64,000 nucleotides of DNA from Pseudomonas eucalypticola. GTDB lineage: Bacteria > Pseudomonadota > Gammaproteobacteria > Pseudomonadales > Pseudomonadaceae. The DNA is taken from assembly GCF_013374995.1 (NCBI RefSeq), contig NZ_CP056030.1:4930501-4994500 (forward strand), given 5' to 3'. Within the stretch, counting starts at the first letter, position 1. Each line of letters begins with the position of its first letter. Positions 37,252 to 47,486 of the stretch are shown one piece after another. Under the pieces are notes generated by a model that saw nothing but the letters and a program-made list of their open reading frames with translations, was not told where the DNA came from and did no database searches. Position numbers and translations under genes: made by a program.

Positions 37252-39603
37252 TCAGAAGGTCTGGCCCAGGGAGAATTGGAAGATCTGGGTTTCGGAATAG
37301 TCCGGCTTCTTGATCGGCGTCGCCAGGCTGAAGCTCAGAGGACCCAGCGCGGTGACCCAGGTCACGCCCAGACCGACGGAGGCGGCCATTTGCGAGAAGT
37401 CGACGCTTTCGCAGTACTTGGACGACGAGGAGCAGTTGGTGTCGAAGGTGCTACCCATGTCCAGGAACAGCGAGGTCCGCAGGGAGCGCTGGTCTTTCAC
37501 GAACGGCATCGGGAACAGGACCTCGGCACCGCCAGTGATCAGGACGTTGCCACCGAAGGCTTCCGGGTCCTGGTCAGGGTCGGCGATGGTACCCGGGTAC
37601 TTGCCCGTGCTCGGCGTGCTGCGCGGGCCCAGGGTACTGTCCTTGAAGCCACGTACCGAGTTGAAACCGCCCGCGTAGTAGTTCTCGTAGAACGGCAGGC
37701 CCTTGGTATCGCCAAAGCCGTCGCCGTAACCCAGTTCAGAGTGAAGGCGCAGTGTGTAGGTATCGGTCAGCGGGGCGAACAACTGGCCACGGTAGTCGAT
37801 CTTGTAGAACGACAGGTCGCTGCCAGGCGTGGTCGTCTCCAACGTCAGGCTTTGCGAGTGACCGCGAGTCGGCAGCGTCCCCTTGTTCAGGGTCGAGTCG
37901 GACCAGCCCACGGAGGCCTTCAGGTTGGTGAAGCTGTCGCCTTCCCGGTTGATGAAATCGAAAATCTCGTCAACGGTGTAGTCACCGGTGCTGATGGTGT
38001 CGCGCTGCAACGTCAGGCCGTAGGTCATGCGCGACGTTTCGCTGATCGGGTAGCCGAACGTCACACCAGCGCCGTAGCTGTCCACCGAGTAGCTGGAGAT
38101 ATCGACGTCGAGGTCGCTGTAGTCGGTCTTGCGGTAGAACGCGTTGTAACCCAGGCTGACACCGTCCGGCGTGAAGTACGGGTCGACGTAGCTGAAGTTG
38201 TAGCGGGTCTGGTACTCGGACTTGGTCAGGCCGATGGACACCTTGTTACCGGTACCCAGGAAGTTGCTCTGACTGATCGAACCACCCAGGATCAGGCCGG
38301 CGCTCTGGGCGAAACCGACACTGGCGGTGATCGAACCGGAGGCTTGCTCTTCCACGGAGTAGTTCACGTCGACCTGGTCATCCACGCCCGGAACGGCCGG
38401 GGTCTCGACGTTGACTTCCTTGAAGTAGCCCAGGCGCTCCAGGCGGGTCTTGGACTGGTCGATCAGGTAGGTCGACGCCCAGCCACCTTCCATCTGGCGC
38501 ATTTCACGGCGCAATACCTTGTCATCGGTCTTGGTGTTGCCGCGGTAGTTGATGCGGTTCACGTAGGCGCGCTTGCCCGGGTCGACCACGAAGGTGATGT
38601 CCACGGTGTGGTCATCGTCATGGGGGGTAGGCACGCCGTTGACGTTGGCGAAGGTGTAGCCGTCGTTACCCAGGCGGCGAGTGATCAGCTCCGAGGTGGT
38701 GGTCATCAGCTTGCGCGAGAACACCTGGCCTTTCTGCACCAGCAGCAGGGCCTTGACCTGGTCTTCCGGCACCTTCAGGTCGCCGGACAGCTTGACGTCG
38801 CGAACGTTGTACTTCTGGCCTTCGTTGATGTTGACCGTGATGTAGACGCTTTTCTTGTCCGGGGTGATGGACACCTGGGTAGAGGTGATGTCCATGTTGA
38901 TATAGCCGCGGTCCAGATAGTAGGAACGCAGGCGCTCAAGGTCACCCGACAGCTTCTCGCGGGCGTACTTGTCGTCGTTCTTGAAGAACGACAGCCAGTT
39001 GGTGGTCTTGAGCTGGAACTGGTCGGTCAGGTCTTCTTCGGAGAATACCGTGTTGCCCACCACGTTGATGTGCTGGATGGCAGCGACGGTACCTTCGTTG
39101 ATCTTGATCTTCAGGCTGACGCGGTTACGCGGCTGCGGCACCACGTCGGCGTCCACGGTAGCCGAATAACGGCCCTGGGCCACGTACTGGCGCTGCAGTT
39201 CGTTGCGCACACCTTCGAGGGTGGCGCGCTGGAAGATCTCGCCCTCGGCCAGGCCGGACTGCTTGAGCCCCTTCATCAGGTCTTCGGTGCTGATGGCCTT
39301 GTTGCCTTCGATCTCGATGCTGGAGACCGACGGGCGCTCGACTACACTGATAACCAGGACGTTGCCGTCGCGGCCCAGCTGGATATCTTGAAAGAAACCG
39401 GTCTTGAACAGCGCGCGAGTGGAATCCACCAGGCGTCGATCATCCGCTTCGTCGCCCACGTTCAATGGCAAGGCACCAAACACGCTGCCCGCGGATACCC
39501 GCTGCAAGCCGTTGACACGAATATCAGAGATTTTGAAGGACTCGGCGTGAACTTCGGTGACCATCAATGCGGCAAGAACCGCAGTAAGCAGCAGACGTTT
39601 CAT
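37252..39603 (-). CDS. bamA: Outer membrane protein assembly factor BamA
   Basis: This 783-aa outer-membrane insertase starts MKRLLLTAVLAALMVTEVHA (signal peptide). Five POTRA domains cover about residues 22-420, and a 16-strand barrel follows. The conserved barrel-lumen loop motif VRGF is in GGFNSVRGFKDSTLG, and the protein ends in the C-terminal aromatic signature FQFSLGQTF. The order rseP-bamA-skp-lpxD is conserved. Confidence 0.97.
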   Translation of the reverse strand: MKRLLLTAVLAALMVTEVHAESFKISDIRVNGLQRVSAGSVFGALPLNVGDEADDRRLVDSTRALFKTGFFQDIQLGRDGNVLVISVVERPSVSSIEIEGNKAISTEDLMKGLKQSGLAEGEIFQRATLEGVRNELQRQYVAQGRYSATVDADVVPQPRNRVSLKIKINEGTVAAIQHINVVGNTVFSEEDLTDQFQLKTTNWLSFFKNDDKYAREKLSGDLERLRSYYLDRGYINMDITSTQVSITPDKKSVYITVNINEGQKYNVRDVKLSGDLKVPEDQVKALLLVQKGQVFSRKLMTTTSELITRRLGNDGYTFANVNGVPTPHDDDHTVDITFVVDPGKRAYVNRINYRGNTKTDDKVLRREMRQMEGGWASTYLIDQSKTRLERLGYFKEVNVETPAVPGVDDQVDVNYSVEEQASGSITASVGFAQSAGLILGGSISQSNFLGTGNKVSIGLTKSEYQTRYNFSYVDPYFTPDGVSLGYNAFYRKTDYSDLDVDISSYSVDSYGAGVTFGYPISETSRMTYGLTLQRDTISTGDYTVDEIFDFINREGDSFTNLKASVGWSDSTLNKGTLPTRGHSQSLTLETTTPGSDLSFYKIDYRGQLFAPLTDTYTLRLHSELGYGDGFGDTKGLPFYENYYAGGFNSVRGFKDSTLGPRSTPSTGKYPGTIADPDQDPEAFGGNVLITGGAEVLFPMPFVKDQRSLRTSLFLDMGSTFDTNCSSSSKYCESVDFSQMAASVGLGVTWVTALGPLSFSLATPIKKPDYSETQIFQFSLGQTF

Positions 39604-39676
39604 GAAGTCCTTTCTTATTCCAACTGGCAATAAGCAAACTGCCGCAAAGGCGGCAGGTTCGCAATTGAGCGAAGCT

Positions 39677-41029
39677 TTACAGTCGACCCAAATCGTTGAT
39701 CAGGGCAAGCAACATCACCCCGACTACCAAACTGATACCGATCTGGATCCCCCAACCCTGTACCCGATCCGACACCGGGCGACCACGCACCCATTCGATC
39801 AGGTAGAACAGCAAGTGCCCCCCATCCAACACGGGGATGGGCAGCAAATTCAGAACCCCAAGGCTAATGCTCAGATAGGCGAGGAAATTCAGGAAATCCC
39901 CAACGCCCGACTGGGCTGAAGCGCCCGCCACTTTAGCAATGGTTATCGGTCCACTCAAGTTTTTTACCGAGAGCTCGCCGAACAGCATTTTCTTCAACGA
40001 ATCAAGGGTCAGCACGCTCATGGTCCAGGTACGCCTGGCGCCCTCGCCAATGGCGGCGACCGGGCCGTAGCTGACTTCGCGGGTCATCTCGGCGGGCCAT
40101 TGCACCGCCTTCACACCGGCGCCCAGGTAGCCCGCGGCGTCCTTGCCTTCGCCCCGCGAAGCCAAGGTAACGGGCACTTCCAATGACTGGCCATCGCGCT
40201 GCACGCGCAGGGTCACCTTGGCGTCCGGGCGCTCGCGCACCTGGTCCACCACTTGCTGCCAATCACCCAGCGCCTTGCCGTCCAGCGCCAGCAGGCGGTC
40301 GCCGGTTTTCAGACCAGCGGCCTGGGCCGGACCCTTCGGATCGAGTTCAGCCAGCACCGGCTCCAGCGCCGGGCGCCATGGCCGAATGCCCAGGGAGCGG
40401 ATAGGGTCTGGTTCGTCGGTGCCCTGCAGCCAGTGGTCCAGCGCCAGGGTGTGCGGCTCGTCCGCCGAGGCGCCTTGTGGGCGCACATTAATCTGCAGCG
40501 AACCGGTTTCACCCAGGCGGCGCACCAGTTGCAGGTTCACCTGGGACCAACCGCTGGTGGCTTCGCCATCGACGGATACAATTTCAGCATTGGCTGGCAA
40601 CCCGGCCAGCGCCGCGATACTGCCCGCCTCGACGCTGCCGATGACCGGGCGTACCTGCTGGCTGCCCAGCATCGCCAGCACCCAGAAGAAAAACAGTGCC
40701 AACAGAAAGTTGGCCACCGGGCCCGCGGCCACGATGGCGATGCGTTGCCCCACGCGCTTGCGGTTGAAGGCCTGGTCCAGCTGCTCGACCGGCACGTCGC
40801 CCTCACGCTCGTCGAGCATCTTCACGTAGCCGCCCAACGGGATGGCCGCCACCACGTACTCGGTGCCCTGGCGATCATGCCAGCGCACCAGCGGCATGCC
40901 AAAGCCCACGGAAAACCGCAGCACCTTCACGCCACAGCGCCGCGCGACCCAGAAATGGCCGAATTCGTGAAAAGTGACCAGTACACCCAATGCCACCAGG
41001 GTACCGACAATCATGTAGAGCGCACTCAT
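39677..41029 (-). CDS. rseP: Site-2 zinc protease RseP
   Basis: This 450-aa inner-membrane protease cleaves anti-sigma factors of the RseA/MucA type within the membrane after first-site cleavage. The zinc motif HEFGH is in LVTFHEFGHFWVARR in the first membrane helix. Two PDZ domains follow (LPANAEIVSVDGEATSGW and LKTGDRLLALDGKALGDW), and the third zinc ligand is in PIPVLDGGHLLFYLIE. It lies between dxr and bamA, so sigma-E/AlgU signalling and OMP assembly share a transcript. Confidence 0.97.
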   Translation of the reverse strand: MSALYMIVGTLVALGVLVTFHEFGHFWVARRCGVKVLRFSVGFGMPLVRWHDRQGTEYVVAAIPLGGYVKMLDEREGDVPVEQLDQAFNRKRVGQRIAIVAAGPVANFLLALFFFWVLAMLGSQQVRPVIGSVEAGSIAALAGLPANAEIVSVDGEATSGWSQVNLQLVRRLGETGSLQINVRPQGASADEPHTLALDHWLQGTDEPDPIRSLGIRPWRPALEPVLAELDPKGPAQAAGLKTGDRLLALDGKALGDWQQVVDQVRERPDAKVTLRVQRDGQSLEVPVTLASRGEGKDAAGYLGAGVKAVQWPAEMTREVSYGPVAAIGEGARRTWTMSVLTLDSLKKMLFGELSVKNLSGPITIAKVAGASAQSGVGDFLNFLAYLSISLGVLNLLPIPVLDGGHLLFYLIEWVRGRPVSDRVQGWGIQIGISLVVGVMLLALINDLGRL

Positions 41030-41087
41030 AACTCTCTCCGAATAGCGTCGCGGCGCGGATCAAGGGGTGCGCAGGCACACCGCGCGA

Positions 41088-42278
41088 TCAGCGCCCGTGG
41101 CGATTCAACCATTGCCCGGCCAGCTCCCTTGCCCGTGTGTCGGCGGCAAACACCGCGTCCAGCGCGTCCAGCGCAACGACAGGCTCCAGGCTCACGACAT
41201 CCTCGATCATACGCGCGATCTCCGGATAACGGATGCGCCGCTCGAGAAATGCCGCCACCGCCACTTCGTTGGCGGCATTGAGCATCGTCGGCGCGCTGTT
41301 GCCGGCCTCCGCGGCCTGGCGAGCCAGGCGCAGGCAAGGAAACCGCAGCTCGTCCGGCGCCTCGAAATCCAGGCGCCCTACCGCAAACAGGTCCAGCGGC
41401 GCCACCCCGGAGTCGATACGCTCAGGCCACGAGAGGGCGTGAGCGATGGGGGTGCGCATGTCCGGGTTGCCCATCTGGGCCAGCACCGAACCGTCGACAT
41501 AATCGACCATGGAGTGAATCACACTTTGGCGATGCACCACCACCTCGACCTGATGGGGCCGAGCGTCGAACAGCCAGCACGCCTCGATCAGTTCCAGGCC
41601 CTTGTTCATCATGCTGGCCGAGTCGACCGAGATCTTGCGGCCCATGGACCAATTGGGGTGCGCGCAGGCCTGCTCCGGCGTGACCTGTTCCAGTTGTGCC
41701 AACGGCGTCTCGCGGAACGGGCCACCACTGGCGGTCAGCAGGATTCGACGCACACCCACCCGGCCCAGCCCCGGGGAAAAATCACGGGGCAGGCACTGGA
41801 AAATGGCATTGTGCTCGCTGTCGATAGGCAGTAACAACGCGCCACTGCGGCGTACAGCTTCCATGAACAGCGCGCCGGACATCACCAGCGCTTCCTTGTT
41901 GGCCAGCAACACCTTCTTGCCGGCTTCCACGGCCGCCAGGGTCGGGCGCAGGCCCGCCGCGCCGACGATGGCCGCCATCACGGCGTCCACGCTCGGGTCG
42001 GCCGCCACCTGGCACAGCCCCTCCTCACCCACCAGCACTTCGGCAGCCAGGCCCGCGGCCCGCAGGCCAGCCTGCATGCGCTGAGCGCCAGCGGCGTCAG
42101 GCACCACCACGCACTGAGGCCGGTGCTTGACACACAAGGCGAGCAACTCGTCCAGGCGCGAGAAGCCGCTGAGGGCAAACACCTGGTAGCGGTCGGGGTG
42201 ACGCGCGATGACGTCCAGGGTGCTCAGGCCGATGGAGCCCGTGGCACCCAATACGGTGATCCGTTGAGGCTTGCTCAC
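41088..42278 (-). CDS. dxr: 1-deoxy-D-xylulose 5-phosphate reductoisomerase
   Basis: This 396-aa NADPH-dependent enzyme makes MEP, the entry to the isoprenoid pathway completed by IspD and IspF in this window. I place the start at the GTG at 42278 ([22 protein letters not shown]), which gives the 396-aa length known for P. aeruginosa and overlaps the cdsA stop as GTGA. Active-site blocks [48 protein letters not shown] and [13 protein letters not shown] are intact. Confidence 0.97.
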   Translation of the reverse strand: MSKPQRITVLGATGSIGLSTLDVIARHPDRYQVFALSGFSRLDELLALCVKHRPQCVVVPDAAGAQRMQAGLRAAGLAAEVLVGEEGLCQVAADPSVDAVMAAIVGAAGLRPTLAAVEAGKKVLLANKEALVMSGALFMEAVRRSGALLLPIDSEHNAIFQCLPRDFSPGLGRVGVRRILLTASGGPFRETPLAQLEQVTPEQACAHPNWSMGRKISVDSASMMNKGLELIEACWLFDARPHQVEVVVHRQSVIHSMVDYVDGSVLAQMGNPDMRTPIAHALSWPERIDSGVAPLDLFAVGRLDFEAPDELRFPCLRLARQAAEAGNSAPTMLNAANEVAVAAFLERRIRYPEIARMIEDVVSLEPVVALDALDAVFAADTRARELAGQWLNRHGR

Positions 42279-43090
42279 AGCGCGCTCCAGTTGGCCGCCC
42301 ACAACAGCACCGCGAACACCGGGATGGCGGCGGTGAGGCTGTCGATACGGTCGAGGATACCGCCATGGCCAGGCAGCAGGTTGCTGCTGTCCTTGATGCC
42401 AGCACGGCGCTTGAACATGCTTTCGGTCAGGTCACCCACCACCGACAGCGCCACCACGATGGCGGCGCCAACCAGGCACAGCAGGGTTTCGCCAAACCCC
42501 CACTGGCGGACCTGGCCCACCACCAGGGTAATGACCAGGCTCACGGCCATGCCGCCATAGAAGCCCGCCCAGCTCTTGCCGGGGCTGACCTGCGGGGCCA
42601 GTTTGCGCTTGCCGAAGGCCCGGCCGGAGAAGTAGGCACCGATGTCGGCAGCCCACACCAGCACCATCACCGCCAGGATCAGCCAGTTACCCTGGCCCTG
42701 CGCCTTGATCAGCACCAGGCCCTGCCAGGCCGGCAGCAGAATGAGCAGGCCGATCAGCAGCTTGCAGGCCACACTGGCCCAATGCTCGCTGGTACCTGGG
42801 AAGGTCAGCACCAGGTAGGTGGCCACCCCCCACCAGATCAGCGCCGCCGCCAGCACGAAAGGTGCCAGGGCAGGCGACAGGTACAGGAAGAACAAGGCGG
42901 CCGCCACCACGGCGGCGAAGGCCACGCGCGCAGGCTGGGCTTCGAAACCGGCCAGACGGGCCCACTCCCAACCACCGAGGGTCACCACCAGGCCGATGAA
43001 CAGGGCAAACGCGCCTCCGTCGAGCAGGAAGAAACCGCACAGGGCGATCGGCAACAGGATCAGCGCTGTCATGATGCGTTGTTTAAGCAT
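42275..43090 (-). CDS. cdsA: Phosphatidate cytidylyltransferase
   Basis: This 271-aa polytopic membrane enzyme makes CDP-diacylglycerol from CTP and phosphatidic acid for all phospholipids. It has about eight hydrophobic helices and the C-terminal CDS signature [33 protein letters not shown]. Its start overlaps uppS (TAATG) and its stop overlaps dxr (GTGA), so the three are tightly coupled. Confidence 0.97.
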   Translation of the reverse strand: MLKQRIMTALILLPIALCGFFLLDGGAFALFIGLVVTLGGWEWARLAGFEAQPARVAFAAVVAAALFFLYLSPALAPFVLAAALIWWGVATYLVLTFPGTSEHWASVACKLLIGLLILLPAWQGLVLIKAQGQGNWLILAVMVLVWAADIGAYFSGRAFGKRKLAPQVSPGKSWAGFYGGMAVSLVITLVVGQVRQWGFGETLLCLVGAAIVVALSVVGDLTESMFKRRAGIKDSSNLLPGHGGILDRIDSLTAAIPVFAVLLWAANWSAL

Positions 43091-43845
43091 TAAGCACGGG
43101 CTCCGGCTTCCACCTGCTCGCTGGTCTTACCGAAGCGGCGCTGGCGCGAAGCGAAATCGGCCAGCGCAGTGCGCATGGCGTCGTGTTTGAAGTCCGGCCA
43201 GAACAGGTCGGAGAAATACAGCTCGGCGTAGGCCAGCTGCCAAAGCAGGAAGTTGCTGATGCGCCGCTCGCCACCGGTGCGGATGCACAGGTCGGGCAAC
43301 GGCAAGTCGCCCGTGGCCAGGCAGGTTTGCAGCAACTCGGGGGTGATATCGTCCGGGCGCAAATGCCCGGCCTGGACTTCGCGCGCCAGCCGCTGGGCAG
43401 CCTGGGCGATGTCCCACTGGCCGCCGTAATTGGCGGCGATCTGCAGCACGAAGCGGTCGCTGCCAGCGGTCAACGCCTCGGCTTCACGCATGGACGCCTG
43501 CAGCTCAGGGTGAAAGCGCGAGCGATCACCGATGATCCGCAGGCTGATGCGGTTCTCATTCAGCCGCCGTGCCTCGCGGCGCAATGCCGTGAGGAACAGC
43601 TCCATCAGCGCCCCGACCTCTTCGGCCGGCCGCTGCCAGTTTTCACTGGAGAAGGCGAAGAGCGTCAGGACCTCGACCTTGGCCTCAGCACACACCTCGA
43701 TGACCGCACGAACGGCGTCCACGCCAGCCTTGTGCCCGGCGATACCGGGCAGCAAGCGCTTTTTCGCCCAGCGATTATTCCCATCCATGATGATCGCAAC
43801 GTGTCGCGGTACCGAGGCCGGCACAGTCAGCTTGGTCTTTTCCAT
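43090..43845 (-). CDS. uppS: Undecaprenyl diphosphate synthase
   Basis: This 251-aa cis-prenyltransferase elongates farnesyl diphosphate to C55-PP, the lipid carrier of cell-wall and LPS sugars. The catalytic aspartate is in HVAIIMDGNNRWAKKR, and TLFAFSSENWQRP and DLCIRTGGERRISNFLLWQLAY are the other conserved blocks. It lies 19 bp after frr. Confidence 0.97.
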   Translation of the reverse strand: MEKTKLTVPASVPRHVAIIMDGNNRWAKKRLLPGIAGHKAGVDAVRAVIEVCAEAKVEVLTLFAFSSENWQRPAEEVGALMELFLTALRREARRLNENRISLRIIGDRSRFHPELQASMREAEALTAGSDRFVLQIAANYGGQWDIAQAAQRLAREVQAGHLRPDDITPELLQTCLATGDLPLPDLCIRTGGERRISNFLLWQLAYAELYFSDLFWPDFKHDAMRTALADFASRQRRFGKTSEQVEAGARA

Positions 43846-43864
43846 GGAAACGCGCAGACCCTTC

Positions 43865-44422
43865 TTATACAGCCATCAAATCGGCTTCTTTCTGCTTCAC
43901 GGCCACTTCGATTTCGGCCACGAATTTGTCCGTCAGCTTCTGGATGTCGTCAGCGGCGCGGCGCTCTTCGTCTTCGCTGATTTCCTTTTCCTTGACCAGG
44001 TCTTTCAGCTGGCCCAGGGCGTCGCGACGAATGTTGCGCACGGCAACACGGCCGTCTTCAGCGGCTTCACGCGCCTGCTTGGTGAAGCCCTTGCGGGTTT
44101 CCTCGGTCAGTGCCGGCATGGTGATCAGCAGCAGTTCACCCAGGTTGGTCGGGTTGAAACCCAGGCCCGAGCTCTGGATGGCCTTGTCGACGGCCGACAG
44201 CATGTTGCGTTCGAACGCCACGACCTGCAGGGTACGCGAGTCTTTCACGGTCACGTTGGCGACCTGGTTCAGGGGGGTGTCGGCACCATAGTAAGGCACC
44301 ATCACGCCGCCCAGGATGCTGGGGTGGGCCTGACCGGTACGGATGCGGCTGAACGCGTGGGCCAGCGACTCCAGGGATTTCTGCATGCGCTCTTGCGCGT
44401 CTTTCTTGATTTCGTTGATCAT
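43865..44422 (-). CDS. frr: Ribosome recycling factor
   Basis: This 185-aa protein releases ribosomes from mRNA with EF-G after termination. It is a tRNA-shaped two-domain protein: [19 protein letters not shown] and [25 protein letters not shown] belong to the family, and the long helices ending [23 protein letters not shown] close it. The ATG overlaps the pyrH stop by 4 bp. Confidence 0.97.
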   Translation of the reverse strand: MINEIKKDAQERMQKSLESLAHAFSRIRTGQAHPSILGGVMVPYYGADTPLNQVANVTVKDSRTLQVVAFERNMLSAVDKAIQSSGLGFNPTNLGELLLITMPALTEETRKGFTKQAREAAEDGRVAVRNIRRDALGQLKDLVKEKEISEDEERRAADDIQKLTDKFVAEIEVAVKQKEADLMAV

Positions 44423-45162
44423 TCTTCGCCTTCCTCGATCAGAGTTCCTTCAGCGCCGCCCACTACGATATTCAGCAGAGCGCCAGGCTTGTTCATGTTA
44501 AACACCCGCAACGGCATGTTGTGGTCACGGCACAGGCAGATGGCGGTCAGGTCCATCACGCCCAGCTTGCGGTCCAGCACTTCATCGTACGTCAGGCGGT
44601 CAAATTTCTCAGCATGCGGATCCTTGAATGGATCGGCAGTGTACACACCATCGACCTTCGTTGCCTTCAGCACCACGTCTGCACCGATTTCGATGGCGCG
44701 CAGGCATGCGGCGGAGTCGGTGGTGAAGAACGGGTTGCCGGTACCGGCAGCGAAAATGACCACGTCACCGGACTTGAGCAGGCGGTCGGCCTTGCGGCGG
44801 TCGTAGTGGTCGGTGACGCCGACCATGGTGATGGCGGACATGACGATGGCAGGAATGTTGGAACGCTCCAGGGCGTCACGCATTGCCAGGGCGTTCATTA
44901 CAGTCGCCAGCATACCCATGTGGTCGCCGGTGACGCGGTCCATGCCGGCTTCGCTCAGGGCGGCACCACGGAACAGGTTGCCCCCGCCGATGACCAGGCC
45001 TACCTGAACACCGATACCCACCAGTTGGCCAACTTCCAGGGCCATGCGATCCAGCACCTTCGGGTCGATCCCGAAGTCTTCCGAGCCCATCAGGGCCTCG
45101 CCGCTAAGTTTGAGCAAAATGCGTTTATAGCGAGGTTGACGACCACTCACCTGCTGAGCCAT
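44419..45162 (-). CDS. pyrH: Uridylate kinase
   Basis: This 247-aa UMP kinase of the amino-acid kinase fold feeds the UTP and CTP pools (see pyrG). The start [24 protein letters not shown] is set by family agreement, and the open frame upstream has no match. It has [38 protein letters not shown] and the [12 protein letters not shown] block. It overlaps frr by 4 bp. A 187-bp gap with a hairpin separates it from tsf. Confidence 0.97.
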   Translation of the reverse strand: MAQQVSGRQPRYKRILLKLSGEALMGSEDFGIDPKVLDRMALEVGQLVGIGVQVGLVIGGGNLFRGAALSEAGMDRVTGDHMGMLATVMNALAMRDALERSNIPAIVMSAITMVGVTDHYDRRKADRLLKSGDVVIFAAGTGNPFFTTDSAACLRAIEIGADVVLKATKVDGVYTADPFKDPHAEKFDRLTYDEVLDRKLGVMDLTAICLCRDHNMPLRVFNMNKPGALLNIVVGGAEGTLIEEGEE

Positions 45163-45291
45163 TGCGAATCTCTCCTGCGGCGTTAAAAAATTCTGGGCGG
45201 GCTGTTTGCAGCCTGCGCTAACTCTAGCTTGGCACCGCTGCGGCGCCATCGGAAGCAGCCTTGTAAGCCACGATTCCGTCTTTCATTTTGA

Positions 45292-45327
45292 CAAAGAGGC
45301 TGCGCGCGTGAGCGGGCAGCCTCTTTG
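45292..45327 (-). terminator. Hairpin/terminator after tsf
   Basis: Arms 45292-45303 and 45316-45327 are perfect 12-bp reverse complements around a 12-nt loop, 23 bp after the tsf stop. The following T-run is short, so termination may be partial and allow some read-through into pyrH. Confidence 0.65.
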
Positions 45328-45349
45328 GGGCGACAGTGGTTAGACCGTC

Positions 45350-46219
45350 TTACTGCTTGGCAGCAGCCAGCTGGGCGGCAACTTCTTCAGCGAAGTTGTC
45401 GACTGGCTTCTCGATGCCTTCACCGACTTTGAAGTAGGTGAACGAAACGATTTCAGCGCCGCCTTTCTTGGCCAGTTCGCCAACCTTGATCTCAGGGTTC
45501 TTGACGAACGCCTGCTCGACCAGGGAAGCCTCGGCCAGGAACTTCTTGATACGACCGTCGATCATGTTGGCAACGATGTTCTCAGGCTTGCCTTTGATCT
45601 TGTCTTCGTTCAGCTGCAGGAACACGGCTTTTTCGCGCTCGATGGCTTCGGCCGAAACTTCCGACGGCAGCAGGAACTCAGGGTTGCTGGCGGCCACGTG
45701 CATGGCGATGTCTTTGGCCAGCTCGGCGTTGCCGCCTTTCAGGGCAACCACGACACCGATCTTGTTACCGTGCAGGTAAGCGTCGACCACGTCACCTTCT
45801 ACGCGAACAAGGCGGCGGATGTTGACGTTTTCGCCAACTTTGGCAACCAGGGCTTCGCGCGCGGCTTCCTGAGCGGCGATCAGCGGGGCTGCGTCGGTCA
45901 GTTTGTCTTCCAGGGCTTTTTCAACGCTGGCGGTGACGAAGTTCTTGAAGTCGTCCTGCAGGGCCAGGAAGTCGGTCTGCGAGTTGACTTCCAGGATGAC
46001 GGCGGACTTGTTGTCAGCAGCAACCTTGACAGCAATGGCGCCTTCGGCGGCAACGTTGCCAGCCTTCTTGGCGGCCTTGATGGCGCCCGAGGCACGCATG
46101 TCGTCGATCGCTTTCTCGATGTCGCCGCCAGCCTTGGTCAGGGCTTTCTTGCAGTCCATCATGCCTTCGCCGGTACGCTCGCGCAGTTCTTTGACCAACG
46201 CTGCAGTAATTTCTGCCAT
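45350..46219 (-). CDS. tsf: Elongation factor Ts
   Basis: This 289-aa nucleotide-exchange factor for EF-Tu has the UBA-like N-terminus MAEITAALVKELRERTGEGMMDCKKAL, the TDFLA motif in LEVNSQTDFLALQDDF that contacts EF-Tu, and two core subdomains. It is co-transcribed with rpsB, with an intervening terminator that probably sets their ratio. Confidence 0.98.
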   Translation of the reverse strand: MAEITAALVKELRERTGEGMMDCKKALTKAGGDIEKAIDDMRASGAIKAAKKAGNVAAEGAIAVKVAADNKSAVILEVNSQTDFLALQDDFKNFVTASVEKALEDKLTDAAPLIAAQEAAREALVAKVGENVNIRRLVRVEGDVVDAYLHGNKIGVVVALKGGNAELAKDIAMHVAASNPEFLLPSEVSAEAIEREKAVFLQLNEDKIKGKPENIVANMIDGRIKKFLAEASLVEQAFVKNPEIKVGELAKKGGAEIVSFTYFKVGEGIEKPVDNFAEEVAAQLAAAKQ

Positions 46220-46344
46220 TTCAAAATCCTCTTGGATAGGTTTTCAACCATTCCACCCGATTGGCACGGGCGCTCAATTCGTGAAGCTTGCCAGCTACTG
46301 CGTTAAAAAAATGCAATGACTACACCGGCAAGGTTCTCAAGGTG

Positions 46345-46373
46345 GCAAAAAGGGGGCCTAGCCCCCTTTTTGC
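46345..46373 (-). terminator. Intercistronic terminator between rpsB and tsf
   Basis: 13-bp perfect arms (46345-46357 and 46361-46373) with the 3-nt loop CTA include A5/T5 tracts on either side, so it can act on both strands. Placed 29 bp after rpsB, it should attenuate transcription into tsf. Confidence 0.85.
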
Positions 46374-46401
46374 GTACCGAGTAAACGCTGGGCGTCTAGA
46401 C

Positions 46402-47142
46402 TCAGCCTTCTACCGCTGCAGCAGGTGCGTCCTGGACGTACTCTTCGGTACCGCCAGCAACGTGGTTGCGGCCACGGATAACGGCGTCAGCCATCGAACC
46501 CATGTACAGCTGGATAGCGCGGATGGCGTCATCGTTACCTGGGATGATGTAGTCGACGCCTTCTGGGCTGGAGTTGGTATCGACTACGCCGATGACCGGG
46601 ATACCCAGCTTGTTGGCTTCGGTGATCGCGATGCGCTCGTGATCAACGTCGATGACGAACAGTGCGTCAGGCAGACCGCCCATGTCCTTGATACCACCCA
46701 GGGAGCGATCCAGTTTTTCCAGATCACGGGTGCGCATCAGGGCTTCTTTCTTGGTCAGCTTGGCGAAGGTGCCATCTTCGGCCTGGGTTTCCAGGTCGCG
46801 CAGACGCTTGATCGAAGCACGGATGGTTTTGAAGTTGGTCAGCATGCCGCCCAACCAGCGGTGGTCGACGTACGGCGAGCCGCAACGTGCTGCTTCTTCA
46901 GCAACGATCTTGCCAGCCGAACGCTTGGTGCCGACGAACAGGATCTTGTTCTTGCCCTGGGCCAGGCGCTCTACGAACGTCAGAGCGTCGTTGAACATTG
47001 GCAGGGTTTTTTCCAGGTTGATGATGTGAATCTTGTTGCGCGCGCCGAAAATGTACTTGCCCATTTTCGGGTTCCAGTAACGGGTCTGGTGGCCGAAGTG
47101 CACACCGGCCTTCAGCATATCGCGCATATTGACTTGGGACAT
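46402..47142 (-). CDS. rpsB: 30S ribosomal protein S2
   Basis: This 246-aa protein begins [27 protein letters not shown], the S2 signature, with [15 protein letters not shown] and [27 protein letters not shown] later. It binds the 30S head late in assembly and, in related bacteria, represses its own mRNA through the leader. Map diverges from it, as is usual in proteobacteria. Confidence 0.98.
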   Translation of the reverse strand: MSQVNMRDMLKAGVHFGHQTRYWNPKMGKYIFGARNKIHIINLEKTLPMFNDALTFVERLAQGKNKILFVGTKRSAGKIVAEEAARCGSPYVDHRWLGGMLTNFKTIRASIKRLRDLETQAEDGTFAKLTKKEALMRTRDLEKLDRSLGGIKDMGGLPDALFVIDVDHERIAITEANKLGIPVIGVVDTNSSPEGVDYIIPGNDDAIRAIQLYMGSMADAVIRGRNHVAGGTEEYVQDAPAAAVEG

Positions 47143-47280
47143 GATAGTTCCTTGATAAGTCGGGTTAGGCCTCCACGTACCCCAATGACCAACCAGCAGC
47201 TAGAGCTGAAGGCACCCAGGTCATCGTGCCGATACGTGTGTGGGTTTGGTGCTTTCGGGGCTATCCCCGGAAAGCGGCGC
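47143..47280 (-). ncRNA. rpsB leader (t44/tff-type, S2 autoregulatory RNA)
   Basis: The ~138-nt untranslated leader lies between a TATAAA -10 (47283-47288, minus strand) and the rpsB ATG. It can fold a 5' hairpin (CGGGGATAGCCCCG) and a longer stem between a TGACC segment near 47220 and GGTTGGTCA near 47190. Enterobacterial rpsB leaders at this exact place form the t44/tff RNA that S2 binds. The assignment rests mainly on location. Confidence 0.5.
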
Positions 47281-47432
47281 ATTTTATACCACAGAACCTT
47301 TGCCAGCGAAACCCGAATTCACGTTGTCGATCAACGACTTTTGCGTGCGGGCTTGATTCGCGCAACAATGGCCCTATGAACTCTATATAGAGAAGCGATG
47401 CCTGGCGACAGTTCCCGCTGCCGGCCGTCTGG

Positions 47433-47438
47433 TAGAAT
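47433..47438 (+). promoter_or_regulatory. -10 element of map
   Basis: TAGAAT lies 48 bp before the map ATG, in a 344-bp divergent region that otherwise holds the rpsB leader and promoter. No good -35 is seen. Confidence 0.4.
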
Positions 47439-47486
47439 CGTTTCATTTCGTGTTTGCCTGCGCCATGGAGCGCCGAGAGAGCCTGT

